64,000 nucleotides of DNA. Origin: a bacterium (GTDB lineage Bacteria; CLD3; SB21). The DNA is taken from positions 62,001-126,000 of the forward strand of contig JABWCP010000007.1 in assembly GCA_013360215.1 (NCBI GenBank), read 5' to 3'. Both the position numbers and the translations under genes were made by a program. Positions 44,924-53,934 of this stretch are shown in pieces (position 1 is the stretch's first letter; each line of letters starts with the position of its first letter). The notes beneath the pieces are model-generated. The model did no database searches. It had not been told where the DNA came from and was given only the letters and a program-made list of their open reading frames with translations.

Positions 44924-45813
44924 GCCTCGCCCTGCATCATGTCGTCAAATCCTACGCTGACACAACGGCGGTCAAAGGATTGTCTTTCGAAGTGGAGCGC
45001 GGTGAAATATTTGGCCTGATCGGGCCCAATGGCGCGGGTAAAACCACGACCATGCGTATGATCATCGGCATGATCAAACCCGACGAAGGCCGGATCACAT
45101 GGCTCGGCGAACCTTTGCAGGCGTCGTTTAATGATCGCATCGGATATATGCCGGAAGAGCGCGGGCTCTATCGCCGCAGCCGCGTGCTGGATACGATCGT
45201 TTTTTTTGCCAAACTCAAAGGTCTGTCTAAAAAAACAGCGTTGGCCGAAGCGCATCGCTGGCTTGAAAAAACGGAACTCTCCGCGTATGCCACGCATCGT
45301 CTCGAGGCACTCTCCAAAGGCATGCAACAAAAAATACAGTTTATCTGTACCGTGCTTCACAAACCGGAACTTGTGATCTTAGATGAACCGTTTTCCGGAC
45401 TCGATCCCGTCAATCAAAATCTCATGCGTGCATGGATACGCGAACTGGCGGATGCCGGTATGACCGTGATTTTTTCAGCGCACCAGATGACGCATGTCGA
45501 AAAACTCTGTCGTCGTATCTGTATGATGCATCACGGCGTACCTGTACTTCATGACACGATCGCAGCGATACGACGTCAGCACGATGACGGACGCATACGC
45601 CTGACCGGTTCCGCAGAAGCCCTGCGCGAAGTGCTGAACACGATGGCATGGTCATCCCTGCACATTTCGGATCAGATATTGGACGGCATTCCGCCGGCCC
45701 CCATGTCATTTAATCAGATATTACAACGTATTGCAACACTCGACGGCATCGAAGGTATCGAACGCGTTCATCCTACGTTGGAAGATATTTTTTTGAAAGT
45801 GACGAAGAACTAG
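44920..45813 (+). CDS. ABC transporter ATP-binding protein (NatA/CcmA type)
   Basis: 297 residues. Walker A GPNGAGKTTT, signature LSKGMQQKIQ, Walker B LVILDEPFSGLDP and the H-loop (FSAHQMTHVE). A C-terminal DUF4162-like extension (about residues 215-297) is typical of ATPases paired with ABC-2 permeases for Na+ or drug export. The expected permease does not follow: the next 250 bases are AT-rich with only a doubtful 60-codon frame at 45818-46000. Translation is coupled to DUF4416. Confidence 0.92.
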   Translation: MSLALHHVVKSYADTTAVKGLSFEVERGEIFGLIGPNGAGKTTTMRMIIGMIKPDEGRITWLGEPLQASFNDRIGYMPEERGLYRRSRVLDTIVFFAKLKGLSKKTALAEAHRWLEKTELSAYATHRLEALSKGMQQKIQFICTVLHKPELVILDEPFSGLDPVNQNLMRAWIRELADAGMTVIFSAHQMTHVEKLCRRICMMHHGVPVLHDTIAAIRRQHDDGRIRLTGSAEALREVLNTMAWSSLHISDQILDGIPPAPMSFNQILQRIATLDGIEGIERVHPTLEDIFLKVTKN

Positions 45814-46062
45814 AGCGATGGGAGGCTACATCGGAAGGCATCTGCCTTTGATTTACAGAATTTCATTGTTTGACATAAAAAATTTGCTGCGTAGCCGGGT
45901 TAATAATTACACGAATGAGCAGATTGATAACCAAGATAAAAATATAAACTTTCCCTTGGGTACACACACTCTCTTAGCAGCTAGATTCCTCTCGCTATGA
46001 AAAAAGTATGTATAGTGATCACAGTCTCAAGTTATTTGATTTCTCCCAAACCCTTTACTGTG

Positions 46063-46473
46063 TTATAATGTCGGCTTTCGGTAAATCGTGAGCGCGTGTG
46101 TCACGCCGCCGTCGCATGCACCCATGTGAACATGACCGGCTAACGTGTCAGGGTGAGTGAGCGTCATGTCAATATCCGGTGAACAATAGGAACCATGCGC
46201 ATGCCCGGTAAACTGATCACCGTCCATCGTACCTTCGATCGTACCGCTGTCGCCGCCGCCGTCACTAAACTGATCAATCACTCGAAAATAGCCCGATACG
46301 TTTTCAGCATCTTGTTCAAGCTTCATCTCAATGTATGAATCGCCTTCGCCGGTAAATACGGTTCCCTCCCATTCACCGGCAATACTTTCGTATGAACTGT
46401 CGTCCGAGCAGGATTTGAGCATTCCTAATCCCAGAGCTACGATGATGGTTATCTTCATTGATCTGAGCAGCAT
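46063..46473 (-). CDS. Small acidic lipoprotein of unknown function
   Basis: 136 residues from the ATG at 46473, preceded by GTGAGG; a longer frame from 46506 is less likely. Lipobox LKSC near residue 22. The mature domain is beta-rich and Gly/Asp-rich: AGEWEGTVF, then ENVSGYFRVID, SGTIEGTMDGDQFTGHAHG. This resembles small beta-barrel lipoproteins that report 'extent of change' from a baseline, but no named family fits with certainty. It stands alone between unrelated genes. Confidence 0.7.
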   Translation of the reverse strand: MLLRSMKITIIVALGLGMLKSCSDDSSYESIAGEWEGTVFTGEGDSYIEMKLEQDAENVSGYFRVIDQFSDGGGDSGTIEGTMDGDQFTGHAHGSYCSPDIDMTLTHPDTLAGHVHMGACDGGVTHALTIYRKPTL

Positions 46474-46676
46474 AAAAGCCTCACAACGTGATTTGAGCCG
46501 TAGCATGATTGCTAGTGCTGGCCTGATTAAAATACGAAATCGGCGCTATTTGCGGCATGAGCAGTGTCACTATAGATTTGCTACACGAGGGACTGAAGAA
46601 GATGGATATAAAATAAGCGACACGTACAAAATGTGCTTTATGTCATGTTGTGGAGGGGCTTGTGTGTGACGGTAGT

Positions 46677-46706
46677 AAAAAAACTCCCCTTCTTACGAAG
46701 GGGAGT
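46677..46706 (-). terminator. Terminator of the oxidoreductase/CoA-transferase operon
   Basis: On the minus strand ACTCCCCTTC-GTAA-GAAGGGGAGT is a perfect 10-bp stem followed by a T run. It lies 22 bases after the stop of the last gene (46729). Confidence 0.92.
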
Positions 46707-46728
46707 CGTCCTACCATTAACCGGCGTA

Positions 46729-48177
46729 TTACACCACGGGTTCACCGGGCTTGGCTATTTCGCCGTGGAATGCCCGGATTCCCCAATCAAAAGCTTCTTC
46801 GTTGAGCGGGATCATGGCGCATTTGTCTTTGAGCGCCTGACGAATGGCGGTAAGGAATGTATCTTTGGGAAACATCTGAGTCGCCGCCTGGAGTGCGCCG
46901 AGCGCGACGATATTTTTGACCATCGCCCGGCCAAGATCCATACCGATCTGAGTAAAAGGAATGCCATACATACGTACACCGTGATTAAAGTTAGGTGGAT
47001 TGGGGATCACGGAGCTGTCGTATAAAATAATACCATTGGCAGCAACCTGCGGACCAAATTTGAGAAGGCTTGGCGCATTAAATGCGATGAGGACATTGGG
47101 ATGCGGTGAAGCAGGGGAAAGCACTTCCTCTTCCGCGATGTGTACATCCGCGTAGGACGTGCCGCCGCGCGACTCGGGTCCGTAGCTTGGAATATGAGTT
47201 GCATCAAAACCTTCATTGATACCGGCGCGGGTGATCAGCATAGCTGCCGTTTGTGCGCCGTCACCGCCGGACCCTGCGAGCTTCAGCGCGATATCGTGCG
47301 GTGCGATGTGGTGCGGGAACGCCGTACAAAAACGTTTTTCCTTTTGCGATGAAGCGTTGATCTTTTCCATCATCTTGGCTGCATCAAAATTCGGTTCCTC
47401 CAGCATAAACCACGGTTCGCGCGGCACGTCTTTTTTTACGCCCAGCGGAAATACAGCCGTCATTTCTTTTTCTACCCAGGCTTCCGCTTCCGAAGGTGTC
47501 ATCTTGAGATGCGTGGGGCATTCCGATAAAATCTCGACGAACGCAAATCCGCGGCCTTCGACCTGAAGCTGCAAAGCTTTTTTGATGGCTTTTTTGGCAT
47601 GCACGCGCTGTTTGCTGTCGTACAAAGCGACACGTTCGATATAGACAGGCCCGTCCATCTGCGCGAGGATTTCTGACATGCGCAGCGGCATACCCATCAT
47701 CGTATCGCGGCCGTGCGGTGAGGTGGATGTTTTTTGTCCCATCAGCGTGGTGGGCGCCATTTGGCCGCCGGTCATACCGTAGATTGCATTATTCACAAAA
47801 ATCACGGTGATGGGAATGCCCAGTTGCGCGGCCTGCATGATTTCTGCCAAGCCTATGGATGCAAGATCGCCGTCACCCTGATAACTGATGACGATCGAAT
47901 TGGGATTGGCCATCTTATGAGCGATCGCTACCGACGGAGCGCGTCCGTGTGCGGCTTGGGTATTACCTACATCCAGATAATAATACATAAATACGCTGCA
48001 TCCGACGGGTGAAATCGCGATGGTACGATCCTGTATACCCAGTTCGTCTATCGTCTCGGCTAAAAACTTATGTGCCAAGCCGTGGCCACATCCCGGGCAG
48101 TAGTGGGTCGAATGACCTTTGAGTCCTTCACCGTGGGCGTGCCGCTCAAAATTTTCATAAAATACGCTCGTTTTCAT
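46729..48177 (-). CDS. 2-oxoacid:ferredoxin oxidoreductase, fused beta and gamma subunits
   Basis: 482 residues. The N-terminal half is the TPP-binding beta subunit: THYCPGCGHG, then SYQGDGDLASIG...NNAIYGMTGGQ (the GDG-NN cofactor motif). The C-terminal third is the gamma subunit: KLAGSGGDGAQTAAMLI and PSYGPESRGGTSYADV. Together with the upstream delta-alpha chain it oxidises a 2-oxoacid with CoA to acyl-CoA, CO2 and reduced ferredoxin. The branched-chain (Vor) and 2-oxoglutarate (Kor) types look closest; the substrate cannot be fixed. It overlaps the alpha gene by 4 bases. Confidence 0.92.
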   Translation of the reverse strand: MKTSVFYENFERHAHGEGLKGHSTHYCPGCGHGLAHKFLAETIDELGIQDRTIAISPVGCSVFMYYYLDVGNTQAAHGRAPSVAIAHKMANPNSIVISYQGDGDLASIGLAEIMQAAQLGIPITVIFVNNAIYGMTGGQMAPTTLMGQKTSTSPHGRDTMMGMPLRMSEILAQMDGPVYIERVALYDSKQRVHAKKAIKKALQLQVEGRGFAFVEILSECPTHLKMTPSEAEAWVEKEMTAVFPLGVKKDVPREPWFMLEEPNFDAAKMMEKINASSQKEKRFCTAFPHHIAPHDIALKLAGSGGDGAQTAAMLITRAGINEGFDATHIPSYGPESRGGTSYADVHIAEEEVLSPASPHPNVLIAFNAPSLLKFGPQVAANGIILYDSSVIPNPPNFNHGVRMYGIPFTQIGMDLGRAMVKNIVALGALQAATQMFPKDTFLTAIRQALKDKCAMIPLNEEAFDWGIRAFHGEIAKPGEPVV

Positions 48178-49562
48178 GCGATCACCTCTTCCATCGATAA
48201 AACTTTTTCAACGATTTCGTGCGTTTGCGGAAGTACGCCGCCAAAATGACGGACATGTTCTACCCGCGGCATCGGCAGTTCGGCTTTGCTCATCGCTAAA
48301 CGCAATTCGTCCTCCAGTTGTCCGTTGCCGGCTTCGACGCAGATGATCTGTTTGACGTGATACAAGAGCGGCTTGAGCCGATCTATCGGGAAAGGCCACA
48401 ATGTGATCGGCCTGAAGAGTCCGACGCGCATACCCTGACGGCGCAATTCCTGTACAGCGCCTTTGGCCATGCGTGCGGGTGTATTGGCGGCTACGATGAG
48501 TACATCCGCATCTTCGCACCGGAAAAGATCGGCCTGCTGTTCATGATGCGTCATCTGCGCATACTTTTGATTGATCATCAGATTATGTTTTTCGAGATCC
48601 TGTTCGCTGAGTTGAATGGACGAAATCAGATTGCCGCGGTGCGCTTCGTCGCCCCATACGGCCCATGCCGGCAACCCGGGTTTGATCATGTGATCCGGCA
48701 ATTCCACTTTACCGGTCATCTGGCCCATATAGCCGTCACCGACGACGATCACGGGATTGCGGTATTTGAAGGCAAGCTGAAACGCCTGCATCGTAAGATC
48801 CATCATCTCCTGCGGAGAAGACGGTGCCAGTACGATCGCATGCGTATTACCGTGACCGAGTCCGCGGCACACGAGTTTGATGTCTGCTTGTTCCGGGCCG
48901 ATATTGCCCAGTCCCGGGCCACCGCGCATGACATTGACAAACACAGCGGGTAATTCTGCGCCGATCATGTAAGAAATACCTTCGAGCATGAGGCTAAATC
49001 CGGGTGACGAAGTAAACGTCATACACGGTAAACCGGCCGATGCACAGCCGTACAGATAGTTGACCGCCGCCACTTCGCTCACGGCCTGCACAAAAACGCC
49101 GTTGAGTTCGGGCAATAATTTCGCCATGAGTTCCGAACCTTCGGTAGACGGCGTGATAGGATAACCGTAAAAATGACGGCATCCTGCGAGCAGCGCGCCG
49201 ATCGCGGAAGCGTACGTACCTTTGATGACAAGCGGTTCGCTCGGTGGCAATGCGATCAGGCGTGCCGCGATATCTTCGGCAGGTTGCGAGGAAGTGGGGC
49301 GCGGACCGTTGAGCGAAAACGGATCCACCATTTCGACAAAAGGTTCGTTTTCCAGCGGTCGTAACCCAAAAGGTTCGGGACAGGCGCTGATACAGAGCCC
49401 GCAGCCGGAGCATTCTTCGAGATGCAATTCGATCGGTATCATCCCGCTGACGGGATGCACTTCGTGCCCGGGTGTGATGCAGCCTTTGGCGCAGGCTTCG
49501 ACGCAACGTTCGCAGCCTTTACAAAATTCGGGCATTACAAATGGTTTAGGTCTGGCTTTCAT
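48174..49562 (-). CDS. 2-oxoacid:ferredoxin oxidoreductase, fused ferredoxin-like delta and alpha subunits
   Basis: 462 residues from the ATG at 49562 with AAGGA upstream; an 18-residue upstream extension is rejected. The first 70 residues hold two 4Fe-4S motifs, CKGCERCVEAC and CSGCGLCISAC, equal to the delta subunit. The alpha subunit follows with the substrate motif YGYPITPSTE and the block GGPGLGNIGPEQADI. It forms the core heterodimer with the next gene. The CoA-transferase gene ends 10 bases upstream, so all three are one operon. Confidence 0.92.
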   Translation of the reverse strand: MKARPKPFVMPEFCKGCERCVEACAKGCITPGHEVHPVSGMIPIELHLEECSGCGLCISACPEPFGLRPLENEPFVEMVDPFSLNGPRPTSSQPAEDIAARLIALPPSEPLVIKGTYASAIGALLAGCRHFYGYPITPSTEGSELMAKLLPELNGVFVQAVSEVAAVNYLYGCASAGLPCMTFTSSPGFSLMLEGISYMIGAELPAVFVNVMRGGPGLGNIGPEQADIKLVCRGLGHGNTHAIVLAPSSPQEMMDLTMQAFQLAFKYRNPVIVVGDGYMGQMTGKVELPDHMIKPGLPAWAVWGDEAHRGNLISSIQLSEQDLEKHNLMINQKYAQMTHHEQQADLFRCEDADVLIVAANTPARMAKGAVQELRRQGMRVGLFRPITLWPFPIDRLKPLLYHVKQIICVEAGNGQLEDELRLAMSKAELPMPRVEHVRHFGGVLPQTHEIVEKVLSMEEVIA

Positions 49563-49572
49563 CGCCGTGTCC

Positions 49573-50877
49573 TTACTTAGAATTATATTTGAATCGTTCG
49601 TGCGCCGCGCGCGCAAGTTCTTCCCGGAAATCCGGGTGCGCGATGGCGATCAGCGCGTCGGCACGTTCGCGTAGATTTTTGCCATGAAGATAAGCTATAC
49701 CAAATTCCGTAACGATATAGTGTACATCGGCCCGCGTCGTGACTACACCTGCCCCCGATTTAAGAGCCGGTGCGATGCGGGATGTTTTCCCGCCTTGTGC
49801 CGTAGCCGGCAGCGCGATGATCGGTTTGCCGCCTTTGGCGTAAGCGGCGCCGCGAATAAAATCCACCTGACCGCCGAATCCGGAGAAAATTTTAGTGCCG
49901 ATGGAGTCAGCACAAATCTGTCCGGTGATATCCACTTCGATGGCGGAATTAACCGCGACCATATTTTCATTACGCGAAATGATGAACGGATCGTTGGTAT
50001 AATCCGAAGGACGAAATTCGAACATCGGATTATTATCGATATAATTGTAGAGGTGTTTGGAACCGAGTGCGAACGTACCGATCACTTTTCCGGGATGCAG
50101 TGTTTTTTTGGAACCCGTAACGATACCGGATTCGATAGCTTGTATCACACCGTCGGAAACCATCTCCGTATGAATACCCAAATCACGTTTGTCGGCGAGC
50201 GATGCCAATACGGCATCCGGAATACCGCCGATACCAAGCTGGAGCGTAGCACCGTTGTCTACAAGTTGAGCCACGTATTGACCGATGCGTTTTTCCGTGT
50301 CGGTGATTTGCGGGCGCGGTAACTCCGGCAAATCTTCATGCACTTCGACAAGTTTGTGAATTTTGGAAACGTGCACAAAACAATCGCCGAGCGTGCGCGG
50401 CATGTTTTCATTGACCTGAGCAAGTACGATTTTAGCGGCACGTATCGCGGCCATCGTAGCCAGCGTTTCCACCCCGAGACTCATGTAACCGTGATCATCC
50501 GGCATGGAGGTCTGAATGATAGCTACGTCGAGTTTCTTTTCGCCCGAAGCAAAAAGTTTGGGAATTTCGTAGAGGAAAACGGGGATATAGTCGGCGCGTC
50601 CGTCATTGACGGCATCACGATCGGCCGGGCCTACAAATAATGAATTATGACGAAAATGCCCGGCCATTTCCGGTTTGGAAAGCGGGTCATCGCCGAGTAA
50701 AAGCACGTGGGTTACTTCGACATCGGTAAGTTCGTCTTTACGTTTTGCAAGCGCACTGAGCAGGACATACGATGTGGCGGCATTACCGCTCGTAAATACA
50801 CGATCGCCGGGTTTGATGGCCAATACGGCCTCTTCCGCAGTTACCGTTTTGCGTTTATAATCTTCACGCCATCCCAT
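49573..50877 (-). CDS. Acetyl-CoA hydrolase/transferase family CoA-transferase
   Basis: 434 residues, two similar Rossmann-like domains. Family blocks: QLGIGGIPDAVLASL, LGIHTEMVSDGV, NSAIEVDITGQICADS (carries the conserved Glu region), FSGFGGQVDFIRGA and the C-terminal YIVTEFGIAYLHGK. Such enzymes swap CoA between acyl-CoA and acetate or 4-hydroxybutyrate. In an operon with a 2-oxoacid oxidoreductase it can release the acid from the acyl-CoA formed while keeping the CoA bond energy, e.g. for ATP synthesis. The start MGWREDYKRK is typical. Confidence 0.92.
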   Translation of the reverse strand: MGWREDYKRKTVTAEEAVLAIKPGDRVFTSGNAATSYVLLSALAKRKDELTDVEVTHVLLLGDDPLSKPEMAGHFRHNSLFVGPADRDAVNDGRADYIPVFLYEIPKLFASGEKKLDVAIIQTSMPDDHGYMSLGVETLATMAAIRAAKIVLAQVNENMPRTLGDCFVHVSKIHKLVEVHEDLPELPRPQITDTEKRIGQYVAQLVDNGATLQLGIGGIPDAVLASLADKRDLGIHTEMVSDGVIQAIESGIVTGSKKTLHPGKVIGTFALGSKHLYNYIDNNPMFEFRPSDYTNDPFIISRNENMVAVNSAIEVDITGQICADSIGTKIFSGFGGQVDFIRGAAYAKGGKPIIALPATAQGGKTSRIAPALKSGAGVVTTRADVHYIVTEFGIAYLHGKNLRERADALIAIAHPDFREELARAAHERFKYNSK

Positions 50878-51071
50878 ATAGGTGTAAACTCCATAAAATC
50901 ATTGTCAAATAGCAGGACTGATATAAGGTACAGTATTTGTTTACGGTGCGTTAGGATGGGAATCAAATGATCGGGTGATATTTATCAGGTGCGGAAATGA
51001 GAAATGCTAAAAAGTAGGAACTTAGTTGAAAATAGGAGCGAAATACACCATCGGAAGTATAAAAAAGTCGC

Positions 51072-52481
51072 TTATGACGATGCTGCGGGCAATAAAATCG
51101 AAATTGTAGTTCCGTGGCCTTGTTTGCTCTCCAGCTCGATTTTTCCGTCATGCAGTTCGACGATCATGCGTACGATGGCAAGCCCAAGCCCGGTCCCGCC
51201 GCTTTCCCGTGCACGGTCTTTATTGACGCGATAGAACCGTTCAAAAATTTTCGGTACATCTTCAGAGGGAATGCCCATGCCGTGATCCTGTACGGTGATT
51301 TTTGCATATGAATTCGTTGAAAGCGTAACACCCCGGGTTTCGATTTCGATCACGGAATCCGGTGGCGAATATTTGGAGGCATTGGTGATAATATTGAGAA
51401 ATAACTGGCTCAGCAGATTTTTATCACCTTGGACATACAAGGGCGGGCATGGGCTCAATTTTATCGTCTGATGCCGCAAAGAAGCGATGGCTTCCCAGTC
51501 TTTAGAAAATTCACTGATGATGTCACCGACAAACCAGCGTTGTTTTTCGGTTACGATCTGACGTGCATCACCGCGCGCCAGCAGTAACAAACCGTCCACG
51601 ATCTGAATGACGGATAACACTTCTTCCAAAAGATCAGACAGTACTTCGACGTAGGCTTCGGGTGTTCGTTCACGGGAGAGCGCCACTTCGATATTACCGC
51701 GCAAAATAGTCAGCGGTGTTCGCAATTCGTGAGAGACATTGGACGAAAATTCGTTGATCTGATTAAAAGAGCGATGAAGACGATCCAATAGTTGATTGAG
51801 CGTCGTAACGAGGTTTTGTATTTCTTCGTCGGGGCTTTCCAGGGTGATGCGTTGATCCAGATGTTCCAAATTGATGGTATCAGCCACACGGATGATTTCG
51901 ATCATCGGCTTAGTGATCCGCCGTACAAAAAAATACGCTACGATGGTGCCCAATAAAATGACCACCGCCATTGAAAAAATCATGGTGTTTTCGAAAACGT
52001 CAATATAGCGGTCGGCAATTCTGAAATTATGCGCGGCTAAAACATACGCGGCCGGGCGTCCTTTGCGGTGGATCGGATAAATCACACATACGTATTTTTC
52101 ATTTTCGACATCCAGTAAGACCGCATTCGCTTCCGGCGTGGGTTTGAATGGGTAATACGATTGAAACTCCACATCGGCTAGGTTTCGCGTTTTGCGTACC
52201 GTTTTAAATTGATTATCCGTGATAATGATATAGCGTGCGTACGGCGAGATTTTGATGTGTTCGAGTTCTTTCCATTCATCGGAATCTTCTACAGTGATCG
52301 AATCATCGGTAAAAGAAACAAACTCAGAGAACCGTTGTGATTCGGAAATAAGATCGGTTTCGATTTTTCCGGTGATAGCCGTACGATAGGCGATATAAAA
52401 AACCGTCGAAGTCGTAGCCACCAGAAAAGCACCGAAAGCAATAAAGCCGAGTATGAATTTCCATCGAAGCGATACGCGCAT
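51072..52481 (-). CDS. Membrane sensor histidine kinase
   Basis: 469 residues. Two membrane helices (about residues 8-32 and 165-190) enclose a periplasmic sensor of about 130 residues; a HAMP linker follows, then HisKA with the phospho-His in SHELRTP, and HATPase_c with N box (NIITNASKYSP), G1 (DHGMGIP), F (FERFYR) and G2 (GGTGLGLAI). It phosphorylates the response regulator encoded directly upstream, with zero bases between that stop and this ATG. Ligand unknown. Confidence 0.95.
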   Translation of the reverse strand: MRVSLRWKFILGFIAFGAFLVATTSTVFYIAYRTAITGKIETDLISESQRFSEFVSFTDDSITVEDSDEWKELEHIKISPYARYIIITDNQFKTVRKTRNLADVEFQSYYPFKPTPEANAVLLDVENEKYVCVIYPIHRKGRPAAYVLAAHNFRIADRYIDVFENTMIFSMAVVILLGTIVAYFFVRRITKPMIEIIRVADTINLEHLDQRITLESPDEEIQNLVTTLNQLLDRLHRSFNQINEFSSNVSHELRTPLTILRGNIEVALSRERTPEAYVEVLSDLLEEVLSVIQIVDGLLLLARGDARQIVTEKQRWFVGDIISEFSKDWEAIASLRHQTIKLSPCPPLYVQGDKNLLSQLFLNIITNASKYSPPDSVIEIETRGVTLSTNSYAKITVQDHGMGIPSEDVPKIFERFYRVNKDRARESGGTGLGLAIVRMIVELHDGKIELESKQGHGTTISILLPAASS

Positions 52482-53153
52482 CTAATCCGGCTCCTTGAGC
52501 ATATATCCGGCACCGCGAATGGTGTGAATCAAAGGCTTACGGGTTCCCGTATCAATTTTTTTGCGAAGATAGTTGATATAGACGTCCACGATATTGGTTC
52601 CCCGGTCAAAGTGGATATCCCATACGTGCTCGGTCAGTGAAGTGCGGGTCACAAGGCGATTTTTGTTACGCAGTAGATACTCAAGTATCGAAAATTCACG
52701 ATTGGATAATTCGATCCATTGTCCGCCGCGGGTAACGCGCCGTTCGGAAAGATTCATTTCCAGATCATCCACGGTAAAAAGATCCAGCGTACGCGATCCA
52801 CGGCGCATGAGCGCGCGTGTGCGTGCAAGAAGTTCGTTGAACGCAAACGGTTTGGTCAGGTAGTCATCGGCGCCGGCATCCAGTCCGGTGACACGATCGT
52901 TGACGGTTTCACGTGCTGTAAGCAGGAGTATGGGCAACGTGTAACCATTGGCGCGTAAGTCGCGGCAAACGGAAACGCCGTCTTTATTAGGTAACATCCA
53001 ATCCACGATCAGCAAATCGTAATTTTCGACTTCGGCCTGTGTCTGACCGGAGCGGCCGTCATATACGATATCCACGGCATTTCCGGCCTCGCTCAATCCG
53101 CGCTGAATGAAGGATGCCACTTTGCGGTCATCTTCGATCAATAAAATGCGCAT
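52482..53153 (-). CDS. OmpR/PhoB-family response regulator
   Basis: 223 residues from the ATG at 53153 (AAAGGT upstream); a longer frame from 53210 is discarded. Receiver with acidic pair (EDD), phospho-acceptor D51 (VDWMLPNKDG), Thr79 and Lys101 (LTKPF), then a winged-helix DNA-binding domain (SNREFSILEYLLRNKNRLV; VDVYINYLRKKID). It is divergent from the membrane protein/porin/cyclase operon, and repeated TTAATGC motifs in the gap between them are good candidate sites. Confidence 0.95.
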   Translation of the reverse strand: MRILLIEDDRKVASFIQRGLSEAGNAVDIVYDGRSGQTQAEVENYDLLIVDWMLPNKDGVSVCRDLRANGYTLPILLLTARETVNDRVTGLDAGADDYLTKPFAFNELLARTRALMRRGSRTLDLFTVDDLEMNLSERRVTRGGQWIELSNREFSILEYLLRNKNRLVTRTSLTEHVWDIHFDRGTNIVDVYINYLRKKIDTGTRKPLIHTIRGAGYMLKEPD

Positions 53154-53196
53154 AACAATACCTTTTCGATTGGAAAAATTTACATCTAAAACAGAC

Positions 53197-53384
53197 GTAA
53201 TGCAACGCATTGTGAATTAAAAAACATTAATGCGCATGCAAGGATGATATGCTTTGCGCCGCCTCCCCCTCGTAAAGTAGAACGTGTTGAAACGAAAAAA
53301 GGATTATACCGTCGTCCAATAGATTAAAAAACTTAGGGCTCATTCTTAAAACTATTTAATGCTTCATTAATCTGGTTTTAATGC
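53197..53384. promoter_or_regulatory. Cluster of TTAATGC motifs between response regulator and porin operon
   Basis: (T)TTAATGC occurs at 53227-53233, 53355-53362 and 53377-53384; a variant GTAATGC is at 53197-53203. The last two start exactly 22 bases apart, i.e. two helical turns on the same face, as expected for OmpR-type dimers. No gene is seen in 53154-53429. Confidence 0.4.
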
Positions 53385-53429
53385 GAGGTATGTACATTGG
53401 GATCAATCTTATCAAAGGAGAAGCGGCTT

Positions 53430-53909
53430 ATGAATCCGGCGCATATGCATCTTTTATTAAACCACATTCCGGTATTGGCTTTAGCGGCGGCGACAATCTT
53501 ATTGATCGCAGCGCGATGGCGATCGCAAATAGAATGGACACGATTGAGTATGTACTTTTTTGTAATCGCGGGTGCGGTATCCGTGCCGGTTTTTATGACC
53601 GGTGAGCCGGCGGAAAAAATCATTGAAAACATCGGCGGTATATCCATGATGCATTTGGAGTCTCACGAAGATTCAGCGGTAGCGAGTTTGATCGGGGCTT
53701 GTATTTTGGGGGTACTGGCCGTGATAGGGCTTTTTTTTATTGAACGGGTACACGCCCATCGCTTGATATGGGCGACCTTTTTGATCGTTGCATTGACGGC
53801 CAACGGTTTGATGGCATGGACAGCCAGTCTCGGTGGCAAAATTCATCATACGGAAATTCATAACGGCTACGCTCCGTCGCAAACACAAAAAAAGTATGAT
53901 GATGATTAA
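53430..53909 (+). CDS. Four-helix membrane protein with NHxP motif, function unknown
   Basis: 159 residues from the ATG at 53430, with AAAGGAG 9 bases upstream. Four hydrophobic helices (about 8-30, 38-60, 85-108, 115-135). The start MNPAHMHLLLNHIPVLALA has several His residues at the membrane edge, and more His lie in HLESHED, VHAHR and KIHHTEIHNGY. His ligands at both membrane faces suggest metal or haem binding; that is inference and the family was not recognised. It leads an operon with a porin and a cyclase (26 and 15 base gaps). Confidence 0.72.
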   Translation: MNPAHMHLLLNHIPVLALAAATILLIAARWRSQIEWTRLSMYFFVIAGAVSVPVFMTGEPAEKIIENIGGISMMHLESHEDSAVASLIGACILGVLAVIGLFFIERVHAHRLIWATFLIVALTANGLMAWTASLGGKIHHTEIHNGYAPSQTQKKYDDD

Positions 53910-53934
53910 AATATTTTTTCAGGAGAACTAAATT

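Noticed and set aside
45818-46000. 60-codon frame just after the ABC ATPase, possibly the start of a permease
   Set aside because: No membrane-protein pattern beyond a short hydrophobic stretch and no family match; it ends after 60 codons.
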